Part shown: one piece after another, positions 8,606 to 18,474 of the stretch
How the letters are laid out: each line of letters opens with the position of its first letter
Position numbering within the stretch: the first letter of the stretch is position 1
Assembly (NCBI GenBank): GCA_023382975.1
Contig: JAHDXO010000022.1
Span: forward strand, 105,716-148,861
Length of the DNA stretch: 43,146 bases
Direction of reading: 5' to 3'
Origin: Pirellulaceae bacterium
GTDB taxonomy: Bacteria > Planctomycetota > Planctomycetia > Pirellulales > Pirellulaceae
The notes under the pieces: generated by a model
Told to the model about the DNA's origin: nothing
The model's database searches: none
What the model saw: the letters and a program-made list of their open reading frames with translations, nothing else
Position numbers and translations under genes: made by a program

Positions 8606-8789
8606 GATTCCGCCCTAGTTGATGTGGTCTTCGGACCGGAACAATCAGTACCCGCTTTCAGAAGCAATTCACGGTGTGATTATGGCCCATTTCGTTCGCT
8701 CCGAATACCCGGCTCCACCGCAACTTGTGGATCGTGCTCCGCCGCCGGCTGCCTCTCTTGACGCACCAGCTCGGACAGACCGTTCAACG

Positions 8790-10670
8790 CTATTCCTTCA
8801 GTCTCTCGCTCAGTTGTTCGACCAGACGGTTGACGTATTCGGCGGGCTGGATGCCCTGGATCGTCGCTTGTTCGATCGCCGACCGGGCGGGTTTGGCGTC
8901 GTCGCCCATGCGGTAGAACACGTTCATGGCGCGCAGGCGGACGAACGGCGTCTCGTCCGCTAACGCTTCGGTCAGCGCCGTGCGGGCCAGATCGATTTCG
9001 CCCAGTTGGTACAACGCCTCGGCTGCTGCGACTCGCACCAGCGGCGATGGATCGCTCAGGCACCGCTTCAACGCGGCGTCGGCGGGCCGGGCCTGCGAGC
9101 CGAGCATCACCAGACCGAGCGCGGACCACCAGCGGACGATCGGCTCAGGGTCTTCGAGCGTGGCGAGCAGCTTCGGCAGATTGGCGGCGTCCCGCAAGCC
9201 AGCCAACTCGGCGACGGGCAGAATTCGCTGCAGGGGATACGACGATTCGTTCTGGCCAACCTCGTATTGTGTCGAGCCTTCGGCGCGGCGGTGCATCTCG
9301 TACTCGCTCATCAATCCCAGATCGCGGGTTTCCAACTGCCACGCGCGCAGCTCGCGCCGCATCCGGTCCATCACGTCGGCGTAGCGAGGATCGTCGGCCA
9401 GATTTCGGATCATGTGCGGGTCGGCTTTCAGATCGTACAGCTCCTCGGTCGGCTTAGGCTGGAAGTAGCGAGCCTGGACCGGGTTCAACTTGCCCTCTTC
9501 GTTCAGCCGAGTCCAGACCTGTGCCGTCGGCATGGTCATCGTGTAGCTCGTAAACGGTGTCCACGGGCGATGCGGCAGGAAGTTGCGGTGGTACTGGTAT
9601 TGGGTGTCCCGAACCACGCGGACGATCGCGTACCATTCGGCCATGCGGTCGCGGATGGCGAAGGCGTAGCGGCGCGGCGGTCGGACCTGATCGCCCAGGA
9701 ACGCCAGGCCTTGCATGTGCTCGGGCACCGGAACGCCGGCCAGCGACAACAGGGTGGGCGCGAAATCGACGAAGCTGACCAGCCGGTCGGTTGTTGAACC
9801 GGGTTCGCCGGGCGCGAGATGCCGGAACTTCTCGGGAAACCGGATGATCAGTGGAACGCGCAGTCCCCCGTCCCAAACCCACTTCTTGACCATCGGCATC
9901 CCGGCTCCGTGGTCCGAGTAGAAAAACACGATCGTGTTGTCGGCGACACCGGCGTCCTCCAATTCCCTCAGACGCTCGGCGATCCAGGAGTCCAGCACGG
10001 TGATATTGTCGTAGTAATTGGCCCAATCGCGGCGGACTTCCGGCGTGTCCGGGTGGAAGGGTGGTATCGGCACTCGATCCGGATCGTGAAGTTGGTCGGG
10101 GCGGAGCTTCGCCGCGTGGCGACGGTGGTTCGTTTCCCAAATCTGGCTCTCGTGCGTGCCCGTATGGTTGAACACAGCGAAGAAAGGCTGGTCGGTCGGG
10201 CGGTTTCGCCAATGGGCACGGTTCGAACAATCGTCCCAGGCCGCGGGAGGCGTGGGGAAGTTGTAGTCGGTCTTGACGTTGTTCGTGCAGTAGTAGCCCG
10301 CCTCGCGCATCAATTGGCTGTAGGTCGGGATGGAGTCGGGTAACCGGATGTGGCTGCGCATGTCCTGGGAACCGATCGACGACGAGTACATGCCCGTGAT
10401 CAGGCACGACCGGTTCACCGCACAGACTCCGCAGATTCCGACCGCCTCGGTGTAGCGCACACCCTGCCGGGCCAATTGGTCCAGGTTCGGCGTGTTGGCG
10501 AACTCGTCCCCGTAGCAGCCCAGGTTCGGGCTCATGTCCTCACATGTCAGCCAGACGATGTTGGCCCTCGGTTCGGCCCCCGTGGCTTGAAGGGCGCACA
10601 TCTCTGCCGCGGCAAGAGCAAGCAACCCCAGGAGTATCGGGCGCCTTGGCAGTTTCCCATGGGAACGCAT
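8790..10670 (-). CDS. secreted sulfatase with C-terminal HEAT repeats
   Basis: 626 aa. Signal peptide at residues 1-32, then an alkaline-phosphatase-fold sulfatase: WLTCEDMSPN (metal ligands near E44/D45), the sulfatase signature region at C83, DHGAGMP, and WVWDGGLRVPLI. The formylglycine motif reads CAVNRSCLITG, so the usual C-x-P-S/A-R has Val for Pro and Asn for Ser/Ala; C83 and R87 are kept. Residues ~510-610 form three or so HEAT-like helical repeats. Planctomycetes often fuse or pair sulfatases with such modules. GAGGAGGA precedes the ATG. Divergent from a heparinase-like gene, it probably desulfates a uronic-acid-containing polysaccharide outside the cytoplasm; this is inference. Confidence 0.92.
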   Translation of the reverse strand: MRSHGKLPRRPILLGLLALAAAEMCALQATGAEPRANIVWLTCEDMSPNLGCYGDEFANTPNLDQLARQGVRYTEAVGICGVCAVNRSCLITGMYSSSIGSQDMRSHIRLPDSIPTYSQLMREAGYYCTNNVKTDYNFPTPPAAWDDCSNRAHWRNRPTDQPFFAVFNHTGTHESQIWETNHRRHAAKLRPDQLHDPDRVPIPPFHPDTPEVRRDWANYYDNITVLDSWIAERLRELEDAGVADNTIVFFYSDHGAGMPMVKKWVWDGGLRVPLIIRFPEKFRHLAPGEPGSTTDRLVSFVDFAPTLLSLAGVPVPEHMQGLAFLGDQVRPPRRYAFAIRDRMAEWYAIVRVVRDTQYQYHRNFLPHRPWTPFTSYTMTMPTAQVWTRLNEEGKLNPVQARYFQPKPTEELYDLKADPHMIRNLADDPRYADVMDRMRRELRAWQLETRDLGLMSEYEMHRRAEGSTQYEVGQNESSYPLQRILPVAELAGLRDAANLPKLLATLEDPEPIVRWWSALGLVMLGSQARPADAALKRCLSDPSPLVRVAAAEALYQLGEIDLARTALTEALADETPFVRLRAMNVFYRMGDDAKPARSAIEQATIQGIQPAEYVNRLVEQLSERLKE

Positions 10671-10772
10671 GATTCATCCTCCTCGTTCGCGACTTGATGG
10701 ACGTGATCGGCGGGCGAGATAGTCCGCACCGTTCCTTCGTATGGTAGCGTATGGCCCGGCTTTTTTCTTGTA

Positions 10773-10781
10773 TGCTATACT
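10773..10781 (+). promoter_or_regulatory. candidate extended -10 promoter of the heparinase-like gene
   Basis: TGCTATACT holds a TGn extension followed by TATACT, five of six matches to the -10 consensus; no good -35 is visible, as allowed for extended -10 promoters. Transcription would begin near 10788, about 34 bases before the ATG at 10822. It lies in the 151-base divergent region shared with the sulfatase. Pattern match only. Confidence 0.4.
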
Positions 10782-10821
10782 GACCGCCATCCAAAATGCC
10801 CTCCGAGGAGAACGTGACGTC

Positions 10822-13128
10822 ATGGCCCACCAATCGTTGCACGCAGTTCGCCCCGCCCCCGCCAAGAGGCTTGCCCTAGCCGCCATGGTGATCGGTTTCC
10901 TGACGGCCGGAGGAACGGCTTCGCTTCCGGCCGCGGCGCCCGGCGTGGATTGGATCGAGGTGGCGGGTGCTAAGATTCCGGTTCCACCGCCGGAGCATCC
11001 GCGTTTGTATCTGCGACCCGAGCATGTGGCTCAGTTGCCGGCACGACTCCGGAATCCGGTACTGCAGCCGGTTGTGACGCGGTTGGAGTCGATGGCCCGA
11101 AGGTCTCCGCAGAGCCGCGTTGAATGGGATGCGTTGCAGTATCTGGTCCAGCCGGACCGGGAGCGGGGGCGTGCCACCATCGGGCGTGCGCTGGATCTGC
11201 TGAAACGAACCGAATTGGCTGATCGCCAGGACGCGTGCCGCGAGACCGGCCGGATGATGGTCACGGGTGCGATCGTCTACGACTGGCTGCATCCGCTGTT
11301 GACGGCGGACGACAAGCAAGCGTTCGTGACCGAATTGATCCGGCTGGCCAAGACGCAGGAGTGCGGCTACCCGCCGACGCGGCAGGGGTCGGTCACCGGT
11401 CACAGTTCGGAAGCGATGATCATGCGCGACATGATTTCCGCCGGCATCGCCATCTACGACGAGGATCCCGAGATGTATCGCTTGGCAGCCGGCCGGTTCT
11501 TCCGCGAACATCTGCCGGCGCGGAACTGGCTGGTCAACGGACACGCTTACCACCAGGGCGATTCCTACGGCGCGCACCGCTACAGTTGGGACACGTACCC
11601 GTTGTGGATCTTCGACCGGCTGGGCGCGGGCAACGTCTACAATCCTGAGCAGCGGTTCGTTCCTTATTTGTGGGTTTACACGACGCGGCCGGACGGGCAG
11701 CGGCTGCGTGCCGGAGACACGTTCATGACCAGCCGCCCGCGCGGCCAGCCTTGGAGCGAATTTGTCGGGACGCTGTTCACGGCCAGCTACTACGGCGACG
11801 GAACGCTGCTGAGCCAGTTTCTGCGGCAGGGCGGCAGCAGCGAGAGCGAAGCCATCTTCGAATTCCTGTGGCGCGACACGCGGTTGCAGGCCAAGCCGCT
11901 GGACGATTTGCCCTTGTCCCGGTATTTCGGCTCACCCTTCGGCTGGATGGTGGCACGCACCGGCTGGGAACAGGACGCGGCCATCGCCGAGATGAAGATC
12001 AACGAATACAACTTCGTCAACCATCAGCATCTGGATGCGGGCGCGTTTCAGATTTACTACCGCGGCGCGCTGGCCATCGACTCCGGCCTGTATAGCGGAT
12101 CGTCGGGCGCCTACGGCAGTCCGCACTGCCAGAACTACTACTGGCGCACCATCGCGCATAATAGCCTGCTGGTCTACGATCCGGACGAAACGTTCGGCAA
12201 GAGCGGATACGGCAACGACGGCGGGCAGCGGTTGGCGGGCAACCGCAGCGAGGCGCGCACGCTGGACGTGCTGCTCGACCCGGCGCGAGGCTACCGCACG
12301 GGCCAGGTGCTCGCGCACGGATTCGGCCCCGATCCCCAGACGCCGGATTTCACGTTGTTGGAAGGCGACATCACCGCCGCGTACAGCAGCAAGGTTCGGC
12401 AGGTGGTGCGCTCCTTCGTCTTCTTGAATCTGCGCAATCCCCAGGTTCCCGCGGCGATGGTCGTCTTCGACCGCGTGGTCAGCTCCGACCCCGCGTTTCG
12501 CAAATACTGGCTGCTGCACACGCAGGAAGAGCCGCGGATCGAAGACAGTACGGCCGTGGTGGACTGTACCCGGCACGACCAGCAAGGTCGACTGCTGCTC
12601 GATGTGTTGCTGCCTGCAGCGGGCAACCGGCAACTGACCAGCATCGGCGGGCCGGGCCGCGAGTTCTGGGTCTTTGGCACGAATTTCGCGAACGACACGG
12701 AACCGGGGCGATTGGAACGCAGTTCGCTGGAACCGGGTGCGTGGCGCATCGAGCTGTCTCCCGGGTCGCCCGCCGACGAAGACCTCTTCCTGACGGCGAT
12801 GCAGGTCACGGACCGGACCCATGCCAAGCGTCTGCCCGTGCGACTCGTCGAACTGTCGGAGCGCGTGGGCGCTCTGCTCGAACGACCTGATGGTCATCGG
12901 CTGGTCCTGTTCCGCCGCGACGCCGCTCGTTCGCCTCAACCGGTCACCATCGATCTTGCCGGTCTCGGCACGACCGGCGTGCTGGTCGCCCACCTGGCCC
13001 CCGGCAGATGGCGTTTGCAGCAATCCGGAAGCACCGCCGTTCGCGAAATCCAAGTCACCCAGGAACTTGGCGCCGCCTGGTTTGAAGCGACGGCAGGCAC
13101 TTGGCGATTGGCCCGCGAGGAACCGTAG
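10822..13128 (+). CDS. heparinase II/III-like polysaccharide lyase family protein
   Basis: 768 aa. Signal peptide at residues 1-40. An (alpha/alpha)-toroid N-terminal half (helices around residues 90-330) includes NGHAYHQGDSYGAHRY, rich in candidate catalytic His/Tyr. The C-terminal half is the heparinase II/III beta-sandwich, with the NHQHLDAGAFQIYYRG motif (H401, H403) that binds metal in this family, then IDSGLYSG. GAGGAG at 10805-10810 precedes the ATG; an upstream in-frame ATG at 10741 lacks a ribosome site and overlaps the candidate promoter. It should cleave a uronate-containing glycan by beta-elimination. The divergent sulfatase would remove sulfate from the same kind of substrate. 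Exact polymer unknown. Confidence 0.88.
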   Translation: MAHQSLHAVRPAPAKRLALAAMVIGFLTAGGTASLPAAAPGVDWIEVAGAKIPVPPPEHPRLYLRPEHVAQLPARLRNPVLQPVVTRLESMARRSPQSRVEWDALQYLVQPDRERGRATIGRALDLLKRTELADRQDACRETGRMMVTGAIVYDWLHPLLTADDKQAFVTELIRLAKTQECGYPPTRQGSVTGHSSEAMIMRDMISAGIAIYDEDPEMYRLAAGRFFREHLPARNWLVNGHAYHQGDSYGAHRYSWDTYPLWIFDRLGAGNVYNPEQRFVPYLWVYTTRPDGQRLRAGDTFMTSRPRGQPWSEFVGTLFTASYYGDGTLLSQFLRQGGSSESEAIFEFLWRDTRLQAKPLDDLPLSRYFGSPFGWMVARTGWEQDAAIAEMKINEYNFVNHQHLDAGAFQIYYRGALAIDSGLYSGSSGAYGSPHCQNYYWRTIAHNSLLVYDPDETFGKSGYGNDGGQRLAGNRSEARTLDVLLDPARGYRTGQVLAHGFGPDPQTPDFTLLEGDITAAYSSKVRQVVRSFVFLNLRNPQVPAAMVVFDRVVSSDPAFRKYWLLHTQEEPRIEDSTAVVDCTRHDQQGRLLLDVLLPAAGNRQLTSIGGPGREFWVFGTNFANDTEPGRLERSSLEPGAWRIELSPGSPADEDLFLTAMQVTDRTHAKRLPVRLVELSERVGALLERPDGHRLVLFRRDAARSPQPVTIDLAGLGTTGVLVAHLAPGRWRLQQSGSTAVREIQVTQELGAAWFEATAGTWRLAREEP

Positions 13129-13190
13129 CAACGTTGGGGCCTCGCGGCAGATTCCCTGTCTATCTCAACCTGCTTCTTGGTCATGCATGC

Positions 13191-13412
13191 TCAGTCGGGA
13201 TCGGCCACTCCGATGTGCCGCAGATCCTCGGTCGTCGACGGATAGCGAAATGGCTTGTGGGCGGGCTTGGGTGGAAACGAGACGACGAGCCGGCCACCGC
13301 TCGCCTGCCGTGCTTTGGCGTCCTGCAGCATGGCTCGGAGATCGTAGTTAAATCGCTTTGCAAGCGTGTCGCGCGCCAGGCGTACTTCAGCAACTATCGT
13401 ATCAGTGCCCAT
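13191..13412 (-). CDS. small protein downstream of the PIN gene
   Basis: 73 aa, start three bases after the stop of the PIN-domain gene, with AAGGAG embedded in the end of that gene. Sequence: a mixed charged N-terminal helix (EVRLARDTLAKRF), then SGGRLVVSFPPKP and a polar C-terminus. No domain recognised. Tight coupling to a VapC-like gene suggests a small partner, perhaps an antitoxin, though the order would be toxin first, the reverse of most VapBC pairs. Function is inference from position. Confidence 0.6.
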   Translation of the reverse strand: MGTDTIVAEVRLARDTLAKRFNYDLRAMLQDAKARQASGGRLVVSFPPKPAHKPFRYPSTTEDLRHIGVADPD

Positions 13413-13415
13413 TCG

Positions 13416-13889
13416 TTACTCCTTGAGTAGTTCGTCCGGAGTGCAAATCACCGGCGGTTCGTAGCCGAAATCTCGACAAACCAGTTCGATGCGGCTGCGT
13501 AGTGTTGCATTTGCAATGTGCGCACAGTTCCAGGTAAGCAGGTAGTCCATGCCATTGACGGTCGCGATCGCGATGTGAAGCGAGTCCGTCGCGGCTTTGT
13601 GCGGCAGCGGAACTTGCTTCATCAAGCCATCGGCCAGTGCAAAGACTTCCTCGCTAAGGTCAAGAAGCGGCACGTCTGTCAACGATTCCAGGCGGCGTTG
13701 TGCGGCATCTGGATCACCCAGACTGGCCTCGTCGATCACGAATTGCGAGACAAATAGGAGAAAGTCGTGGCGCCGCGTTTCCCACCATTCTTTCGTGCTA
13801 TGCTGATGACCAGCCATCACGACGTCGCGACTGGGCCATGCCGTCAAATAGCTCGGAATGGTCGTTTCCAAATACACATGTGGTTTCAT
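13416..13889 (-). CDS. VapC-like PIN-domain protein (putative toxin)
   Basis: 157 aa. VYLETTIPSYL at the N-terminus is the first acidic strand of a PIN domain with Glu (E8) where Asp is usual. E54, D102 (TDSLHIAIA) and N121 (LTWNCAHIAN) complete the typical set of four active-site positions. PIN proteins of this sub-type are annotated as type II toxin RNases. AGGAG sits about eight bases before the ATG. A 73-aa gene follows three bases later. The 263 bases from 13890 to the MoxR gene hold no gene I can support; they should contain divergent promoters. Confidence 0.85.
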   Translation of the reverse strand: MKPHVYLETTIPSYLTAWPSRDVVMAGHQHSTKEWWETRRHDFLLFVSQFVIDEASLGDPDAAQRRLESLTDVPLLDLSEEVFALADGLMKQVPLPHKAATDSLHIAIATVNGMDYLLTWNCAHIANATLRSRIELVCRDFGYEPPVICTPDELLKE

Positions 13890-14152
13890 CGAACGCTCCT
13901 GCCCTTCGCGTATTGTACCAACAACCGGAACACTCCGGGACTGAGCCTCTTGGCGCCTTGACCGGTTGAGCGACGAATTTTTCCGGGCCTTCGAGACTGG
14001 AACTTTCGCGGGGGCGAACTATCTTAGAAATGTGCGGCCGGTCCCCTCCCTCTTGAACATTCCGGCCGCTCCTCGGCACTAACCTCGGTATTCAAGCGCG
14101 CTGACGCTTCCGGTTCGATCGGTCGTACCCCCAAAGAAAGGTATAAAAGAAG

Positions 14153-15223
<1,071 letters not shown>

Positions 15224-16100
15224 CGCGATCAAGCGGATCTCGCGGTTGGAACTGCGGGCACGGCATATCGTCGAGGGGTTTCTCTCGGGCATGCATCGCA
15301 GCCCGTACTTTGGGCAGTCGGTCGAGTTTCTGCAGCACCGCGAATACGTGCCGGGTGACGACCTGCGCAACGTGGACTGGAAAGTCTGGGCGCGGCAGGA
15401 CCGTCTGTACGTCAAGCAGTACGAAGAGGACACCAACTTGCGTTGCACGATGCTGGTCGACGTGTCGAACAGCATGCAGTACGGCAACGGACCGCTGAAC
15501 AAGTACGAGTACGGCTGCACGATCGCGGGCAGCTTGGCGTATTTGATTCTTCGCCAGCAGGACTCGGTCGGCTGCTGGGCGTTCGACGAACGGGTCCGCA
15601 CGCGGGTGCCGGGGCGCACCAAACGCAACCACATCCACTCGATCATCGAATCGTTGTCGGTGAACAAGCCGCAGGACAAGACGGACATGTACGCGATCCT
15701 GCGGGCGGCGGCGGAGGAACTGCCGCGGCGCGGCATGGTCGTGCTGGTCTCCGACCTGCTGGCCGACACGGCGGGAATGCTGCGCGGACTGAAGATGCTG
15801 CGGCAGCGCGGCCACGACGTGCTGGTGTTCCATCTTATGGACGACGACGAATTGGATTTTCCGTTTTCCGGCCCGATCCGGTTCGAAGGGCTGGAGTCGG
15901 TGGACTATTTGAACTGCAATCCGCGCGCGTTGCGCGAGGGCTATCTCGAAGCGTTGGGCGCGTTCCTGGACACGGTGCGCCGGGGCTGTGCCCAGAACAC
16001 GGTCGATTACGCCTTGATCCGTACCAGTCAGCCGCTGGACGCCGCGCTGGCCACTTACATCAGCAACCGTTTGGGAATGCATCACCGCAACTAGGATCCC

Positions 16101-18422
16101 ATGCAATTCGTTCATCAAGCACTCACGTGGGGTTTCCTGCTCGTCCTGCTGCCCTTGTTGATCCACCTGATCAACATGATGCGCCACCGCCGCGTGAGGT
16201 GGGCGGCGATGGACTTCCTGTTGCAGGCGTACAAGAAGCACCGCAAGTGGATCTGGCTGAAGCAGTTGCTGTTGCTGTTGACGCGGATGGCGGCCGTGGC
16301 GCTGCTGGTGGCCATGCTGGCCCAGTGGGTGACTCGCGGCGAATGGCTGAATCTGTTCGGCGGCAAGGCGACACACCACTACGTGCTGCTGGACGACAGT
16401 TTCTCGATGTCCGACCGGGCCGGCGGGGCCAGCGCGTTCGAATCGGCGCTGGGCGCCATCCAGCGGATCGGCGGCCAGGCGGCCAACCAGGACAGCCTCC
16501 AGAAATTCACCCTGATCCGCTTCTCGCGCGCGGCTCGTCTGGAGGCCGCGGGCGGCGAGGACCGCAACGTCGCCGAGATCGCGGATTTCAATGCAGAAAT
16601 CGTGGCGCCGAACTTCGACGTGACGTTGGAGCAGAAACGCAACACGTTTCAGGTCACCGAATTGTCCGTTGGCCCGATGGCGGCATTGACCGCACTGGCG
16701 CGACTGGTCGAAGATTCGGGCGACGAGAACCGAATCGTCTACGTCGTCTCCGATTTCCGCGTCAATCCGTGGGAGAGCCCGGCGGAGATTCGCGAGAAGC
16801 TGCGAGAATTGGAGCAATCCCCGGCGAACATCCAGTTGGTCAGTTGCGTGCAGGCGGTCCGGCAGAATCTGGCGATCACCGACATGCAACCGGCCCAGGA
16901 GACGCAGGCGGCCGGCGTGCCTCTGTTCGTCAACGTGACGGTCAAGAACTTCGGGCTGGATCTGGCGCGGAACGTCCAGTTGAACGTCAAGACGACGTTC
17001 TACGACACGGAAGCCCAGCAACTTGAGAATCCCGGTCAAGTCGTGGGCAAGGTCGACGAGTTGCCGACCGTGCTGATCGAAGAGATCGAACCGGGGCAGA
17101 GCGTGACGCGGCGCGTGCAGGCGTTCTTTCCCAAACCGGGCCGCCACGTGGTCGAAGCGACGCTGCCCGAGGACGCCGTCGCGGCGGACAACCGCCGCTG
17201 GTGCGTGATTGATTTCCCCGCCAGCGAACCGGTTCTGATCATCGACGGATCGCCCGAACAGCGCCATGCCTATTTCCTGGCGTCGGCCTTCCGGCCCGGC
17301 GGGCGCGCGAACACGGGCATTCAGCCCGAGATCAAGACGCCCGATTTCCTCCGCGACGCAACCCTGCAGGTTCTGCAAGGCTACCACGTGATCTTCTTGC
17401 TGGACGTGCCTCGACTGGACGACCGTGCGATCGAGAACCTGGAGATGTACGCGACGGCGGGCGGGGGCGTTGCCTTTTTCATGGGCCCTGAAATCGACTT
17501 GGCCTTCTACACGAACCGTCTGTACCGGAGCGGAACCGGGGTGTTTCCGCTGCCGCTGGACCGCGAGGATATCCTGCCGATGGAAGAAGTCCGGGAGGCG
17601 CCGGACATCGAAGTCACCGACCATCCGGTATTCGAAGTGTTCTTGGGCGAACGGAACCCGTTCATCCGGCTGATCACCGTCGAGCAGTTCTTGCGGCCCG
17701 CGATGAACTGGAAACCCGAGCCCGATTCGACCGTCCAGGTCGCCGCGTCGCTGCGCAACAACATGCCGTTGGTCGTCGAACGCAAGTTCGGGGACGGGCG
17801 GGTCATGGCGTTTCTGACGACGGTCGAGCCCACCTGGAACAATTGGGGAAACGATCCCAGTTTCGTCGTGGTGGCGTTGAAGCTGCAGTCGTATCTGGCG
17901 GCCGGTCGGCGGGCGTTCGATGCGCGACCCGTGGGAACGCCGATCGTTGTCCAACTGGAAGTCGACAAGTTCCGCCAGGACATGCAATTCATCGCGCCAG
18001 GCGACACGCCCGAGACTCGCACTGTGATCGAACGGTCGGCGGTGCGGCCCGAGTCCAATTCGCCGGTCATGTCCGCGGCGATCGGATTGGGGATGGTCAA
18101 CGGCCAGGTACAAACGGACCGCAGTGGCATCTACGAGGCCTGGCCGGTGACGACTGGCGGCCAAGCGGACGTACGCCGGTTCGCGCTGAACGTCGAGCCG
18201 GAGGAAGGCGATCTAAGGATTGCCGAGTCGAAGAATCTGCTGACGGCCTTGGATCCGGTCAAAGCCGAATTCCGGTCAGCCGAAGAGTTCACCTACGAAC
18301 TGGCCGGACTCGGCGGCAACAACCGCAGTCTGCTGCTGATGGCCCTGCTGCTGGCGCTGCTGATCGGCGAACAAGCTTTGGCCTACTCGGCCAGTTATCA
18401 TCCGACACCTGTGAAGACGTGA
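16101..18422 (+). CDS. BatA-like membrane protein with vWA domain
   Basis: 773 aa. The N-terminal ~80 residues are the BatA N-terminal pattern: a first membrane helix (8-25), basic loop MRHRRVRWAAMDFL, and a second helix (~54-74). A vWA-like domain follows with D98-D-S-F-S102, the DxSxS metal site. The middle (~260-400) looks like a beta-sandwich (CARDB/Ig-like), then a Rossmann-like glutamine-amidotransferase-type region near 390-520. A C-terminal helix (~745-762) anchors the end. Six bases separate it from the DUF58 gene. Likely an inner-membrane scaffold that the MoxR/DUF58 proteins act upon; role is inferred from conserved neighbourhood. Confidence 0.9.
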   Translation: MQFVHQALTWGFLLVLLPLLIHLINMMRHRRVRWAAMDFLLQAYKKHRKWIWLKQLLLLLTRMAAVALLVAMLAQWVTRGEWLNLFGGKATHHYVLLDDSFSMSDRAGGASAFESALGAIQRIGGQAANQDSLQKFTLIRFSRAARLEAAGGEDRNVAEIADFNAEIVAPNFDVTLEQKRNTFQVTELSVGPMAALTALARLVEDSGDENRIVYVVSDFRVNPWESPAEIREKLRELEQSPANIQLVSCVQAVRQNLAITDMQPAQETQAAGVPLFVNVTVKNFGLDLARNVQLNVKTTFYDTEAQQLENPGQVVGKVDELPTVLIEEIEPGQSVTRRVQAFFPKPGRHVVEATLPEDAVAADNRRWCVIDFPASEPVLIIDGSPEQRHAYFLASAFRPGGRANTGIQPEIKTPDFLRDATLQVLQGYHVIFLLDVPRLDDRAIENLEMYATAGGGVAFFMGPEIDLAFYTNRLYRSGTGVFPLPLDREDILPMEEVREAPDIEVTDHPVFEVFLGERNPFIRLITVEQFLRPAMNWKPEPDSTVQVAASLRNNMPLVVERKFGDGRVMAFLTTVEPTWNNWGNDPSFVVVALKLQSYLAAGRRAFDARPVGTPIVVQLEVDKFRQDMQFIAPGDTPETRTVIERSAVRPESNSPVMSAAIGLGMVNGQVQTDRSGIYEAWPVTTGGQADVRRFALNVEPEEGDLRIAESKNLLTALDPVKAEFRSAEEFTYELAGLGGNNRSLLLMALLLALLIGEQALAYSASYHPTPVKT

Positions 18423-18474
18423 CATGATTCGCGTTGCGGCGCCGCCGCGTCGTGACTTCGGGAGATCCGCAAAC

